Shown: piece after piece, positions 33,463 through 40,671 of the stretch
Position numbering within the stretch: the first letter of the stretch is position 1
Layout: each line of letters starts with the position of its first letter
NCBI GenBank assembly: GCA_019752115.1
Contig: JAIEMN010000032.1
Coordinates: 1-64,000 of the forward strand
Direction of reading: 5' to 3'
Origin: Gemmatimonadaceae bacterium
GTDB lineage: Bacteria > Gemmatimonadota > Gemmatimonadetes > Gemmatimonadales > Gemmatimonadaceae
Length of the DNA stretch: 64,000 nt
Notes under the pieces: model-generated
Database searches by the model: none
What the model saw: the letters and a program-made list of their open reading frames with translations, nothing else
Told to the model about the DNA's origin: nothing
Translations under genes and position numbers: made by a program

Positions 33463-35076
33463 TCAGGTGGGGATCGTGAACCAGAACTCGCTGCCCTTGC
33501 CGAGCTCACTGTCCACGCCGATCTCGCCGCCGTGGGCTTCCACGATGCCCTTCACGATGAAGAGCCCGAGCCCGGACCCGGCACGCAGCAAGCGCGGCGC
33601 CTGCCAGTAGCGTTCGAAGAGCCGAGGCACGTCTTCGGGCGCCACGCCGGGGCCGGTGTCATGGACCGCGATGCGGAGCATGGCATTCTCCACGCGCGAC
33701 GACAGCGTGATCTCGCCGCCGTGCGGGGTGAAACGCACCGCATTCCCCAGCAAGTTGGAGAGCACCTGGAGCAGCCGCTGCTTGTCGGCGAGGATGATCG
33801 GTGCCGCATCGCAGTGGCGCACGAAGCGGAGCGCTGCATCGACCATCACCGGCTCGAACATATCCGCCGCTTCCTTGAGCAGCTCCGCCGCCGGGACCCG
33901 TCGGCGCTCCACGCGCAGACGGCCCGCCGAGATGCGCGAGACGTCCTGCAGATCCTGAATGAGCCCGTCGGCCTGCCGTGCGGCGGAGCGAATGGCCTCC
34001 ACTTCGTCGCGGGGCATGAGGGGCGTACTGCCCTCCGACACGTCATCGCGATTGAGCACCGCCCCGGTGAGCATCACGATCGCGTTCACCGGATTGCGCA
34101 GGTCATGTGACACGATCGCCAGCATCTCATCGCGCTCGCGCACGGCCCGTCGTGATTCCTGATACAGCCGGGCATTCTCGAGCGCCAGCGCCGCCAGGCC
34201 GGCGAACTGATCGGCCACGTGGCCTTCTTCGAGCGAGTGCGAGGCCCCCGGGCGTGTCCGCACGAGATGCAGGGCGCCGATCGCTCGGCCACCGGCGCGC
34301 AGCGGGACCACCAACACGGAGCTCGCCCCCAGCGATTCGGCGCGCGCACGCGCGCCCGCGTCGGGGAAGTTGTCGATCAGCCACGCCGAGATGTCGGTGA
34401 TGCGCTGCGCTTCCGCTTCGTGCGCGATGCGCGCGCCGCTGGTGGCTGCGGGCGAGGCTTCAAGGGCTTCCGCGGTGCGCGACACCAGCGCGGCGGTGTC
34501 TTCGTGCCGACGCGGATCCATGTGCGTCGCTGCCGCGCGACGGATATTGCCTTCGGGGGTGAGCAGTTCCAGCAGGCTCCACTCCCCGAGCAGAGGCACG
34601 GGGAGTTCGGCGATGGTGGCCATCGTGGACTCCACATCGAGCGATGCGGCGAGCACCCAGCCAGCGGTGGCCAGCAGCCGCTGCCGCTCTTCTGCACGGC
34701 GGCGTTCACTCACATCGCGCAGCGTCACCATGAAGGTGCGCTCGCCATCGAGCGTCACGCGCGCAATCGATGCTTCGGCGGGGAAGGTCTCCCCATTCTT
34801 GCGCAGCCCGGCAATCTGTCGGCGATCGGCCATCGTGCGGGCATCACTGCCACCTTCGGCGAAGGTGCGCATGTGCCCTCGATGCACCGCGCGCGCGGCC
34901 ATGGGTAACAGGCGATCGAGCGGTTGCCCGAGCATCTCGCCTTCGGTCCAGCCGAAGATCTGCTCCGCCCCGCGATTGAAGCGGACGATGCGGAACGTGT
35001 CATCGAGGGCAATGATCGCGTCAGCCGCGATATCGACGATCGCGGCAAGTGCCGCGTGCGAATGCGTTTCAGCCAT
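33463..35076 (-). CDS. PAS-GAF soluble histidine kinase
   Basis: The product is 537 residues (540 if a TTG at 35085 is used). A PAS domain (residues 5-120, IIALDDTFRIVRFNRGAEQI) is followed by a GAF domain (about 130-300), the His box ERDEMLAIVSHDLRNPVNAI and an ATPase domain (LSNLLGNAVRFTPHGG, HDTGPGV, GSGLGLFIVK). No membrane helix is present, so it is cytoplasmic. No response regulator is next to it. It is divergent from the P-type ATPase gene. Confidence 0.88.
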   Translation of the reverse strand: MAETHSHAALAAIVDIAADAIIALDDTFRIVRFNRGAEQIFGWTEGEMLGQPLDRLLPMAARAVHRGHMRTFAEGGSDARTMADRRQIAGLRKNGETFPAEASIARVTLDGERTFMVTLRDVSERRRAEERQRLLATAGWVLAASLDVESTMATIAELPVPLLGEWSLLELLTPEGNIRRAAATHMDPRRHEDTAALVSRTAEALEASPAATSGARIAHEAEAQRITDISAWLIDNFPDAGARARAESLGASSVLVVPLRAGGRAIGALHLVRTRPGASHSLEEGHVADQFAGLAALALENARLYQESRRAVRERDEMLAIVSHDLRNPVNAIVMLTGAVLNRDDVSEGSTPLMPRDEVEAIRSAARQADGLIQDLQDVSRISAGRLRVERRRVPAAELLKEAADMFEPVMVDAALRFVRHCDAAPIILADKQRLLQVLSNLLGNAVRFTPHGGEITLSSRVENAMLRIAVHDTGPGVAPEDVPRLFERYWQAPRLLRAGSGLGLFIVKGIVEAHGGEIGVDSELGKGSEFWFTIPT

Positions 35077-35174
35077 ACGCGACAATATTGTTCCAGATCA
35101 CAATTCGGCCAGTGTCCAGAGGAAATTCCCTGATTGCCATGGCTGTGAGATTTCGGCATTGGAGGAGGTCGCCG

Positions 35175-37064
35175 ATGTCGACTGCTCACCATAATGTTTT
35201 TCTCATGCGTCGGTCCGAAATTCTGCGTTCGCTGCTCGCCGCGCCACTGCCGCTCCTAGCGCTGACGTTTCTGATGGCCGGTGCCACGGTCGGTTTCGCG
35301 GCACCGGTTGACCCGTGGCGAGATCGGGTGTGGCTGATCGGACTCGTCGTGACGGGGCTCCCCGTCGCGTGGAAGACGCTGCGCGGGATGTTGCGTGGCG
35401 AGTTTGCCGCCGACGTCGTGGCGATGTTGGCAATTATTGGCAGCTTGTTGCTCCAGCAACCGCTTGCCGGCCTCGTGGTCGTCCTGATGCAAACCGGCGG
35501 CGAGGCGCTCGACGCCTACGCGGTCGCGCGGGCGTCGAGTGCGGTGGAGTCGCTCGAAGCGGATGCCCCCCGTACCGCACATCGACTGCACGGCGGCGTG
35601 GTGCACGATATCGATGCCGATGCCATCGTGCCCGGTGACGAGTTGCTCGTGCGCCCCGGTGAGCTGGTGCCGTGCGATGGCGTGGTCCTCAGCGGCATGT
35701 CCCACATCGACACCTCGCGGCTCACGGGCGAGCCCGTGCCCGTGCGTGCCGCCGCCGGGCTGCGCCTGTCGTCGGGGTCGGTGAATCAGGAAGGCGCGCT
35801 CACGATTCGCGCCGAGCGAGCCTCCCGCGATTCGCAGTACGCACGCATCGTGGAGCTGGTGCGCAGCGCGCAGGCCTCCAAGAGCCCATTGCAGCGCACG
35901 GCCGATCGCTGGGCGGTGTGGTTCACCCCACTCACGCTCGGCGCGTGCCTCGTGGCGTGGCTGGTGTCGCACGAATGGACGCGCGTGCTCGCCGTGCTCG
36001 TGGTGGCGACGCCCTGCCCGCTCATTCTGGCGGCCCCGGTGGCGATCATCGGTGGGATCAATCGCGCGGCGAAGCGGGCGATCATCGTGCGCAATGGCAC
36101 TGCCCTCGAGGCGCTGTCTCGGGTCACGGTGGCGGTGTTCGACAAGACCGGCACCCTGACGGTGGGCAAGCCACGGGTGCACGAGGTGGTGGTGGACGGT
36201 CAGGCGGATGTCACCCGGGTGCTGGCGCGCGCCGCGGCCGTGGAGCAGGGCTCCGGGCATCTGCTGGCGCGCGTGATCGTGGCGGAGGCGGAGGTGCGGC
36301 AGGTGCCGGTGGCGATCGCGACGGACCTGCTGGAGGCGCCCGGGCGCGGTGTCAGCGGCCAGGTGGATGGCGCCCGCGTCGCGGTGGGAGCGCACGGCTT
36401 CGTGCGCGAGTGGTGCGGTGTGGAGGTGCCGTCGCTGGTGGCGCGGCTGGATGCGCTGGAAGCGGGTGCCACCGGGCTCCGCGCCTATGTGGCGACCTCC
36501 GACGGCGAGTTGGGCCGGGTGGTCTTTGCCGACGAGCTGCGCCCCGAGCTGGCGCCGATGTTCCGGTCGCTCGAGGGGCTGGGCATTGTCGAGTCCCACC
36601 TGTTCTCGGGCGACAAGTCGGCGAACGTGGCGGCGGTCGCCGCGGCGGTGGGGATTCGCTCGCACGCCGGGGATCTCACCGCCGAGGACAAGGTGCAGCG
36701 CGTTGCCGCGCTGGAAGCGGCGGGCAAACGCGTGCTGATGGTCGGTGACGGGACGAACGACGCGCCGTCGCTGTCCACCGCCACCGTGGGCGTGGCGCTG
36801 GCCGGCCACGGCGGCGGCGTGGTGGCGGAGGCGGCCGACGTGGTGCTGCTGGTGGACGACCCGGGGCGGATCCCGGAGGCGGTGGAGATCGGCCGCCGTG
36901 CGCTGATGATCGCGCGTCAGTCCATCGGCGTGGGGCTCGGGCTCTCGCTGGTGGGGATGGTGTTCGCCGCACTCGGCCTGCTGACGCCGGTGGCGGGAGC
37001 GCTGATTCAGGAGGCCATTGATGTGGCGGTCATTCTGAACGCTTTGCGGGCGGCGCGGGGCTGA
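35175..37064 (+). CDS. P1B-type heavy-metal ATPase, TPC motif
   Basis: The product is 629 residues, with GGAGGAGGT five bases before the ATG. It has the P-type order: actuator TGEP, transmembrane T279-P280-C281 (ATPCPLIL), phosphorylation site D323-KTGT and the hinge GDGTNDAP. The N-terminal metal-binding domain of CopA/ZntA is missing. The TPC in place of CPC sets it outside the classic copper and zinc groups, so the metal cannot be assigned with confidence; the other alteration is the absence of the HMA domain. Confidence 0.88.
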   Translation: MSTAHHNVFLMRRSEILRSLLAAPLPLLALTFLMAGATVGFAAPVDPWRDRVWLIGLVVTGLPVAWKTLRGMLRGEFAADVVAMLAIIGSLLLQQPLAGLVVVLMQTGGEALDAYAVARASSAVESLEADAPRTAHRLHGGVVHDIDADAIVPGDELLVRPGELVPCDGVVLSGMSHIDTSRLTGEPVPVRAAAGLRLSSGSVNQEGALTIRAERASRDSQYARIVELVRSAQASKSPLQRTADRWAVWFTPLTLGACLVAWLVSHEWTRVLAVLVVATPCPLILAAPVAIIGGINRAAKRAIIVRNGTALEALSRVTVAVFDKTGTLTVGKPRVHEVVVDGQADVTRVLARAAAVEQGSGHLLARVIVAEAEVRQVPVAIATDLLEAPGRGVSGQVDGARVAVGAHGFVREWCGVEVPSLVARLDALEAGATGLRAYVATSDGELGRVVFADELRPELAPMFRSLEGLGIVESHLFSGDKSANVAAVAAAVGIRSHAGDLTAEDKVQRVAALEAAGKRVLMVGDGTNDAPSLSTATVGVALAGHGGGVVAEAADVVLLVDDPGRIPEAVEIGRRALMIARQSIGVGLGLSLVGMVFAALGLLTPVAGALIQEAIDVAVILNALRAARG

Positions 37065-37090
37065 ATCGAGGCCCGGGCGGCGGGAGTGGT

Positions 37091-37198
37091 GGACCTGCCC
37101 TGCGGAGGGGCGGCGGGGCGGCGGGGCGGGGCAACGGAGGTTGGCCATTCTTCTTAGCTCCGCTGCTTTCACACTCCGCCGCTCCGCACGGCAGGTCC
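37091..37198. repeat. Imperfect long inverted repeat after the P-type ATPase gene
   Basis: Arms at 37091-37113 and 37176-37198 pair GGACCTGCC-NN-GCGGAG-N-GGCGG with its complement, separated by about 62 bases that include a G-rich low-complexity run. It may be a factor-dependent terminator of the ATPase gene or a relic repeat element. The 37065-37242 stretch holds no gene. Confidence 0.4.
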
Positions 37199-37242
37199 AG
37201 CGATCCGGCGGAAGCGCCTCGGCGCGTAACGGCCCCTGAACG

Positions 37243-37273
37243 AAAAACCGCCCCGGCCGAAGCCGGGGCGGTT
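37243..37273 (-). terminator. Terminator of the first PEP-CTERM gene
   Basis: AACCGCCCCGGC pairs with GCCGGGGCGGTT around a CGAA loop, followed on the minus strand by Ts. The core stem and loop recur identically at 38148-38173 after the second PEP-CTERM gene. Confidence 0.88.
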
Positions 37274-37295
37274 CGCGATGCAAACCTGCTGAGTC

Positions 37296-37910
37296 TCAGA
37301 CCTGCGCGCTGCGGCGACGACGCGCGACGGCGAAGATGCCGAGGAGGCCGGCCGTCATGAGCGCGTAGGTCGACGGCTCGGGAACCGTGCTCGTCGTCGG
37401 CACGCACGTGCCGTTGGGGCCCGTGATGCACTGCTCGCCCGGGCCGCTGACACCCGTGTAAATGTTGATGTGCGAGATGTTCTGGGCGATGCCGTTCTGG
37501 TTGACGGCGGTACCGATCGTATTCCAGTTGATCGTCGTCGCGCCGCCCGACGGCCGGTTGTACAGATAGAGGCTGTAGTTGTCAGCCGCCTTGATGCCGA
37601 GCACGAAGAATCCCGTCAACGAGCTGACATTGACGGTACCCGAGCTGGCGCCATTACCGTTGGAGGTGGAGTTGAAAACCCACGTGCCTCCGAACGTGTT
37701 GGCGAGCATGGTGTTGTCGCCCGCGTTGCTCGAGCTGTTGATGTTGCCGTTGATCGCGCCGACGCAACGAACAAAGTACGAAACCGTCGGGCTCGTCATC
37801 GACGAGGCGCTGGTGCAGAGTTCGGTAGGCGTCACCGACGGCGGCGTGGCGAATGCCGGCGAGGCCATAAGGACGCTGAGCGACGCGGCGATAGCGAGCT
37901 TCTTGAACAT
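37296..37910 (-). CDS. PEP-CTERM protein 1
   Basis: The product is 204 residues. A signal peptide (MFKKLAIAASLSVLMASPAF) is followed by an Asn/Ser/Thr/Gly-rich region with cysteine pairs (about C32, C49; then C159 and C166). The end is the sorting signal VPEPSTYALMTAGLLGIFAV plus an ARRRR cluster. PEP-CTERM proteins are processed by exosortase and anchored or secreted with extracellular polysaccharide. The tail is near identical to that of the second gene. No exosortase gene is in the window. Confidence 0.9.
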   Translation of the reverse strand: MFKKLAIAASLSVLMASPAFATPPSVTPTELCTSASSMTSPTVSYFVRCVGAINGNINSSSNAGDNTMLANTFGGTWVFNSTSNGNGASSGTVNVSSLTGFFVLGIKAADNYSLYLYNRPSGGATTINWNTIGTAVNQNGIAQNISHINIYTGVSGPGEQCITGPNGTCVPTTSTVPEPSTYALMTAGLLGIFAVARRRRSAQV

Positions 37911-37956
37911 AGGGGCTATGAAAGAGAGTCAATGAAGCGATCGACATACAGTAGCA

Positions 37957-37971
37957 TCAATTCACATGCCC
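37957..37971 (-). promoter_or_regulatory. Conserved box upstream of PEP-CTERM gene 1
   Basis: On the minus strand it reads GGGCATGTGAATTGA, matching 12 of 15 bases of the box before the second PEP-CTERM gene (38969-38983). It lies 47 bp before the start codon. It resembles a sigma-54 site with a weak -12 element, or a shared regulator site. TTCACAT and ATGTGAA (37961-37993) form an overlapping inverted repeat. Confidence 0.45.
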
Positions 37972-38144
37972 TTGGCAGCCATACTTATGTGAAATGTTAT
38001 TCATGTTTATATGTTCATGCGAAGGAAGACTTTAGCCCTATGCGACAGATCGTTCGCTGACCGTTCGCCAGCCGATATTGCCCCGCGATGAACCGCCGTT
38101 GTGGCGCCTGGCCCACAATCACGCGGCGCCCGCTCTACGAACGC

Positions 38145-38173
38145 AAAACCGCCCCGGCCGAAGCCGGGGCGGT
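38145..38173 (-). terminator. Terminator of the second PEP-CTERM gene
   Basis: ACCGCCCCGGC pairs with GCCGGGGCGGT around a CGAA loop, followed on the minus strand by TTT. It duplicates the terminator after PEP-CTERM gene 1. Confidence 0.82.
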
Positions 38174-38198
38174 GCGAAGAACGCGGACCGATTGGAAA

Positions 38199-38918
38199 TC
38201 AGACCTGGGCGGCGTTGCGACGACGGCGAGCGACGCCGAAGATGCCGAGGAGGCCGGCGGTCATGAGGGCATACGTCGACGGCTCAGGAACCACGTTCGT
38301 GATCGTCGGCGTCCCGCCGCACGTTGACTGCGTACCAACGAAGGAGCCACGCGTGGTCTCCGACCCGCCGCGTTCGTACACGGCCTTGTTCGACGAACCG
38401 CAATCCGCGTTGCCGTAGGGAGCACCCTGATCGTGGACGGCAATCTGAACACCGGCGAGATCCAGATCAGCCTTGCCCTTGTTCAGAGAGAACGAGAACT
38501 GAGCGATGCCATTGGAGGTCAAACCGTTGTTGCCGCCGGCATCGATGCCGAACACCGGCGCGTCGATTCCCGCGCCGCTCAGGCCGTTCGGGCCCGTAAC
38601 GACAGTGCCGAAAGAATTGCTCGGCGACCCGGTTATGCTGACCGCGATCGGAAGCATCGAGTAGCCCGTCGTCGGATTCAACCCGGCAACGCCGATCTGG
38701 GTAAACACGCTGCCCGCGCTGCGGTTCTGAAGCCAAAGCTGGAAAGTCGTTGACGTGGCCGTGAACGACGTGATCTCGAGCTTCGCAGTAAAGCAGGACA
38801 GGAAGGTGCCGCCACCGCACACCGGCGACCCGGTCACGTCGATCAGGACCTGCGCCTGCGCTTGCTGTGTGGCCGCGGCCAGCGCGAGTGAACCAGCGAG
38901 AGCGAGTTTCTTCAACAT
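38199..38918 (-). CDS. PEP-CTERM protein 2
   Basis: The product is 239 residues from MLKKLALAGSLALAAATQQA. The mature part is beta-rich with Thr/Ser/Asn/Gly repeats and cysteine pairs in SPVCGGGTFLSCF and further down. The sorting tail is VPEPSTYALMTAGLLGIFGV with ARRRR. Start: the upstream in-frame codons lack a signal peptide, so the ATG at 38918 was used. Beyond the tail it shares little with gene 1, so tail and control elements have been copied or conserved while the body changed. Confidence 0.88.
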   Translation of the reverse strand: MLKKLALAGSLALAAATQQAQAQVLIDVTGSPVCGGGTFLSCFTAKLEITSFTATSTTFQLWLQNRSAGSVFTQIGVAGLNPTTGYSMLPIAVSITGSPSNSFGTVVTGPNGLSGAGIDAPVFGIDAGGNNGLTSNGIAQFSFSLNKGKADLDLAGVQIAVHDQGAPYGNADCGSSNKAVYERGGSETTRGSFVGTQSTCGGTPTITNVVPEPSTYALMTAGLLGIFGVARRRRNAAQV

Positions 38919-38968
38919 TGTCGTGTGGGTCTGAGTTAGTTCGGTCCTTCGTTCCGGCTCCATGCAGT

Positions 38969-38983
38969 TCAAGTCACGTGCCG
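38969..38983 (-). promoter_or_regulatory. Conserved box upstream of PEP-CTERM gene 2
   Basis: On the minus strand it reads CGGCACGTGACTTGA. It fits the sigma-54 consensus TGGCACG-N4-TTGC except at both ends (C for T, A for the final C). It sits 51 bp before the start codon. Confidence 0.45.
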
Positions 38984-39086
38984 TGCGTGACGGGCCACAC
39001 CAGCAAGATGAAGCTCGCAAAATCTTTCTAAGTCGTTGAAAGTGAATGATTTAGACACACCCATACATGAATACCGCATCATGTAG

Positions 39087-39100
39087 TTGCATTCATGCAA
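39087..39100 (-). promoter_or_regulatory. TTGCA dyad with 4-base spacer
   Basis: TTGCA-TTCA-TGCAA is related to the pilin dyads but has one extra spacer base. It lies 104 bp beyond the box at 38969, close to the enhancer distance seen for pilins. Confidence 0.35.
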
Positions 39101-39102
39101 TT

Positions 39103-39122
39103 GTGTGGTACACGAACCACAC
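39103..39122. promoter_or_regulatory. GTGTGGT palindrome
   Basis: GTGTGGT and ACCACAC form a perfect 7-bp inverted repeat with a 6-base spacer in the shared upstream region. It may be an operator or a structured transcript end. Confidence 0.35.
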
Positions 39123-39204
39123 CACGTGTAAGCCCCCTGCACCACCCTCGAGCGCGACCCTCGCCCGGCCAAACCGCACAAGATCACAGACTTCCAGTAT
39201 CCAC

Positions 39205-39242
39205 AAAAGACCGAGGCCGATCGGCATGCGCCGATCGGCCTC
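39205..39242 (-). terminator. Terminator of the GGDEF gene
   Basis: A perfect 13-bp stem (GAGGCCGATCGGC with GCCGATCGGCCTC, 4-base loop) is followed on the minus strand by GGTCTTTTG. It lies just downstream of the GGDEF stop. Confidence 0.88.
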
Positions 39243-39273
39243 GAGTGCATTGCGCCGCCTTCACTTCCACGGC

Positions 39274-40458
39274 TCAGGCCGGCACCAGCCCTTCCGCCAC
39301 CACACAGCGGTCACGGCCGTTCTGCTTGGCCTTGTACAGCGCCTTGTCCGCACGGGCGACCCACTCCTCGACTTCCTCGTGGAATTCGAGCTGGGCCACG
39401 CCCACCGACGCGCCCACGGAGAACTCCATCGCGGGGTGCGGGGCCGGCAGCTGCGAGAGCTGCTCCTGGAGCCGGCGGCCGAGCGTCTGGGCCATCTTCC
39501 AGTCGGTGTTGTGCAGGATCGCCGCGAACTCGTCGCCGCCCAGGCGGCAGAGGACGTCGCTCTGGCGCAGGAACACCTTCGACAGCGCCTTCGACAGGTT
39601 GATGATCGCCTGGTCGCCCGCCTGATGCCCGTACATGTCGTTCACGAGCTTCAGTTTGTCGAGGTCGATCATGAGCAGCACCACCGGCTGACGCGACAGC
39701 GAGAACATCTGGATCGCGCGCGGGGCGGTCATGTCGAACAGCTTGCGGTTGCCGAGCCCGGTGAGCGGGTCGGTCGTGCTCTCGCGACGCGCTTCCTCGA
39801 GCTGCTTGCCGAGCCGATCGAGCTTGGTCGCGAGGCTCACATACTGTTCCTGCTGCTGCTCACGGCGCGTCTGGAGCGCCGACTCGATCGCCAGCACGGC
39901 GCCGAGGACTTCCTGCTTGATCGAGCCGGTCTGCATGCGCTTGAGCGCATTCTTCGCCCGCTCCATCTGCGACTCGGCCGTCGAATCCGTGACGTGGTCG
40001 ACCTTCACGGCATTGTGGACGGTCTCGACGCAGGCCCACAACGCTTCTCGAAGCTCATTGATGGACGATTCGACATACCGGTGCTCGGTCATCCGCTGAT
40101 CGGTCACCGCGCGGACCACGCCGCTCCAGTCACGCTCAGGGACGGCCAGTGCCTGCCCTTCCGCATGCTCATCGAGCGGAAGGCCCATGGTCGCGTGCCG
40201 CTGCCAGCGTCCGAGTTCCTTGCCCACTTCTTCAGCGGGCTTCTCGGGCGTGTCGAGCGGGAAGCGAGAGAGGGCCGTCAGGACGCCACCAAGGGCGTCG
40301 AGAACCAGACCGAGGGATTGATCGGCGTTTTGGAGCACAGGAGTGGCCACTGCGGAGGCCGTGCCGGAATTCGCCCGCACTTCTGAGCTGATCGCGCTGT
40401 CCGAACCGCTTCGCTCGGACGAGGGGCGAGGCTCTGCATAGAGCTTCTTGAAGAACAT
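39274..40458 (-). CDS. Diguanylate cyclase (GGDEF), soluble
   Basis: The product is 394 residues with no membrane helix. The first 200 or so residues are helical and unassigned; a coiled-coil (RREQQQEQYVSLATKLDRLG) leads into the GGDEF domain with substrate-site DLTDGLGNR-like TTDPLTGLGNRKLFD, metal-site MIDLDKLKLVND and the catalytic RLGGDEFAAIL intact. It should make cyclic-di-GMP. An RxxD inhibitory site just before GGDEF is not obvious. The 40459-40671 gap upstream has no gene. Confidence 0.92.
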   Translation of the reverse strand: MFFKKLYAEPRPSSERSGSDSAISSEVRANSGTASAVATPVLQNADQSLGLVLDALGGVLTALSRFPLDTPEKPAEEVGKELGRWQRHATMGLPLDEHAEGQALAVPERDWSGVVRAVTDQRMTEHRYVESSINELREALWACVETVHNAVKVDHVTDSTAESQMERAKNALKRMQTGSIKQEVLGAVLAIESALQTRREQQQEQYVSLATKLDRLGKQLEEARRESTTDPLTGLGNRKLFDMTAPRAIQMFSLSRQPVVLLMIDLDKLKLVNDMYGHQAGDQAIINLSKALSKVFLRQSDVLCRLGGDEFAAILHNTDWKMAQTLGRRLQEQLSQLPAPHPAMEFSVGASVGVAQLEFHEEVEEWVARADKALYKAKQNGRDRCVVAEGLVPA

Positions 40459-40615
40459 CGGTTGGGGTGAAGGTTGCTGTGCTTATCGGCACGTCCCACC
40501 CCACACTTAAGTAATGCCCGCTTCATCGTCACACGGCCGGCACAACACTCACGATTTCCGTACTGTGCCGGTGACAATTGTCACGAAGATCCGAAGCACC
40601 TTCCATTAGACGGCT

Positions 40616-40648
40616 GAGGGCCGGAAACGTCATCCATTCCCGGCCCTC
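40616..40648. terminator. Hairpin after the acyl-CoA dehydrogenase gene
   Basis: GAGGGCCGG pairs with CCGGCCCTC across a 15-base loop just past the stop codon. No clear T-run follows, so the assignment as a terminator is tentative. Confidence 0.35.
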
Positions 40649-40671
40649 CCGCGCCTTCCGACCTGCCGCGC

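Larger units (their letters stand above)
38919..39204 (-). promoter_or_regulatory. Regulatory region of PEP-CTERM gene 2 (no gene)
   Basis: This AT-richer stretch lacks a credible ORF. It holds the 15-base box (38969-38983), a TTGCA-N4-TGCAA dyad (39087-39100), and a GTGTGGT-N6-ACCACAC palindrome (39103-39122). The terminator of the GGDEF gene follows. Confidence 0.55.
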
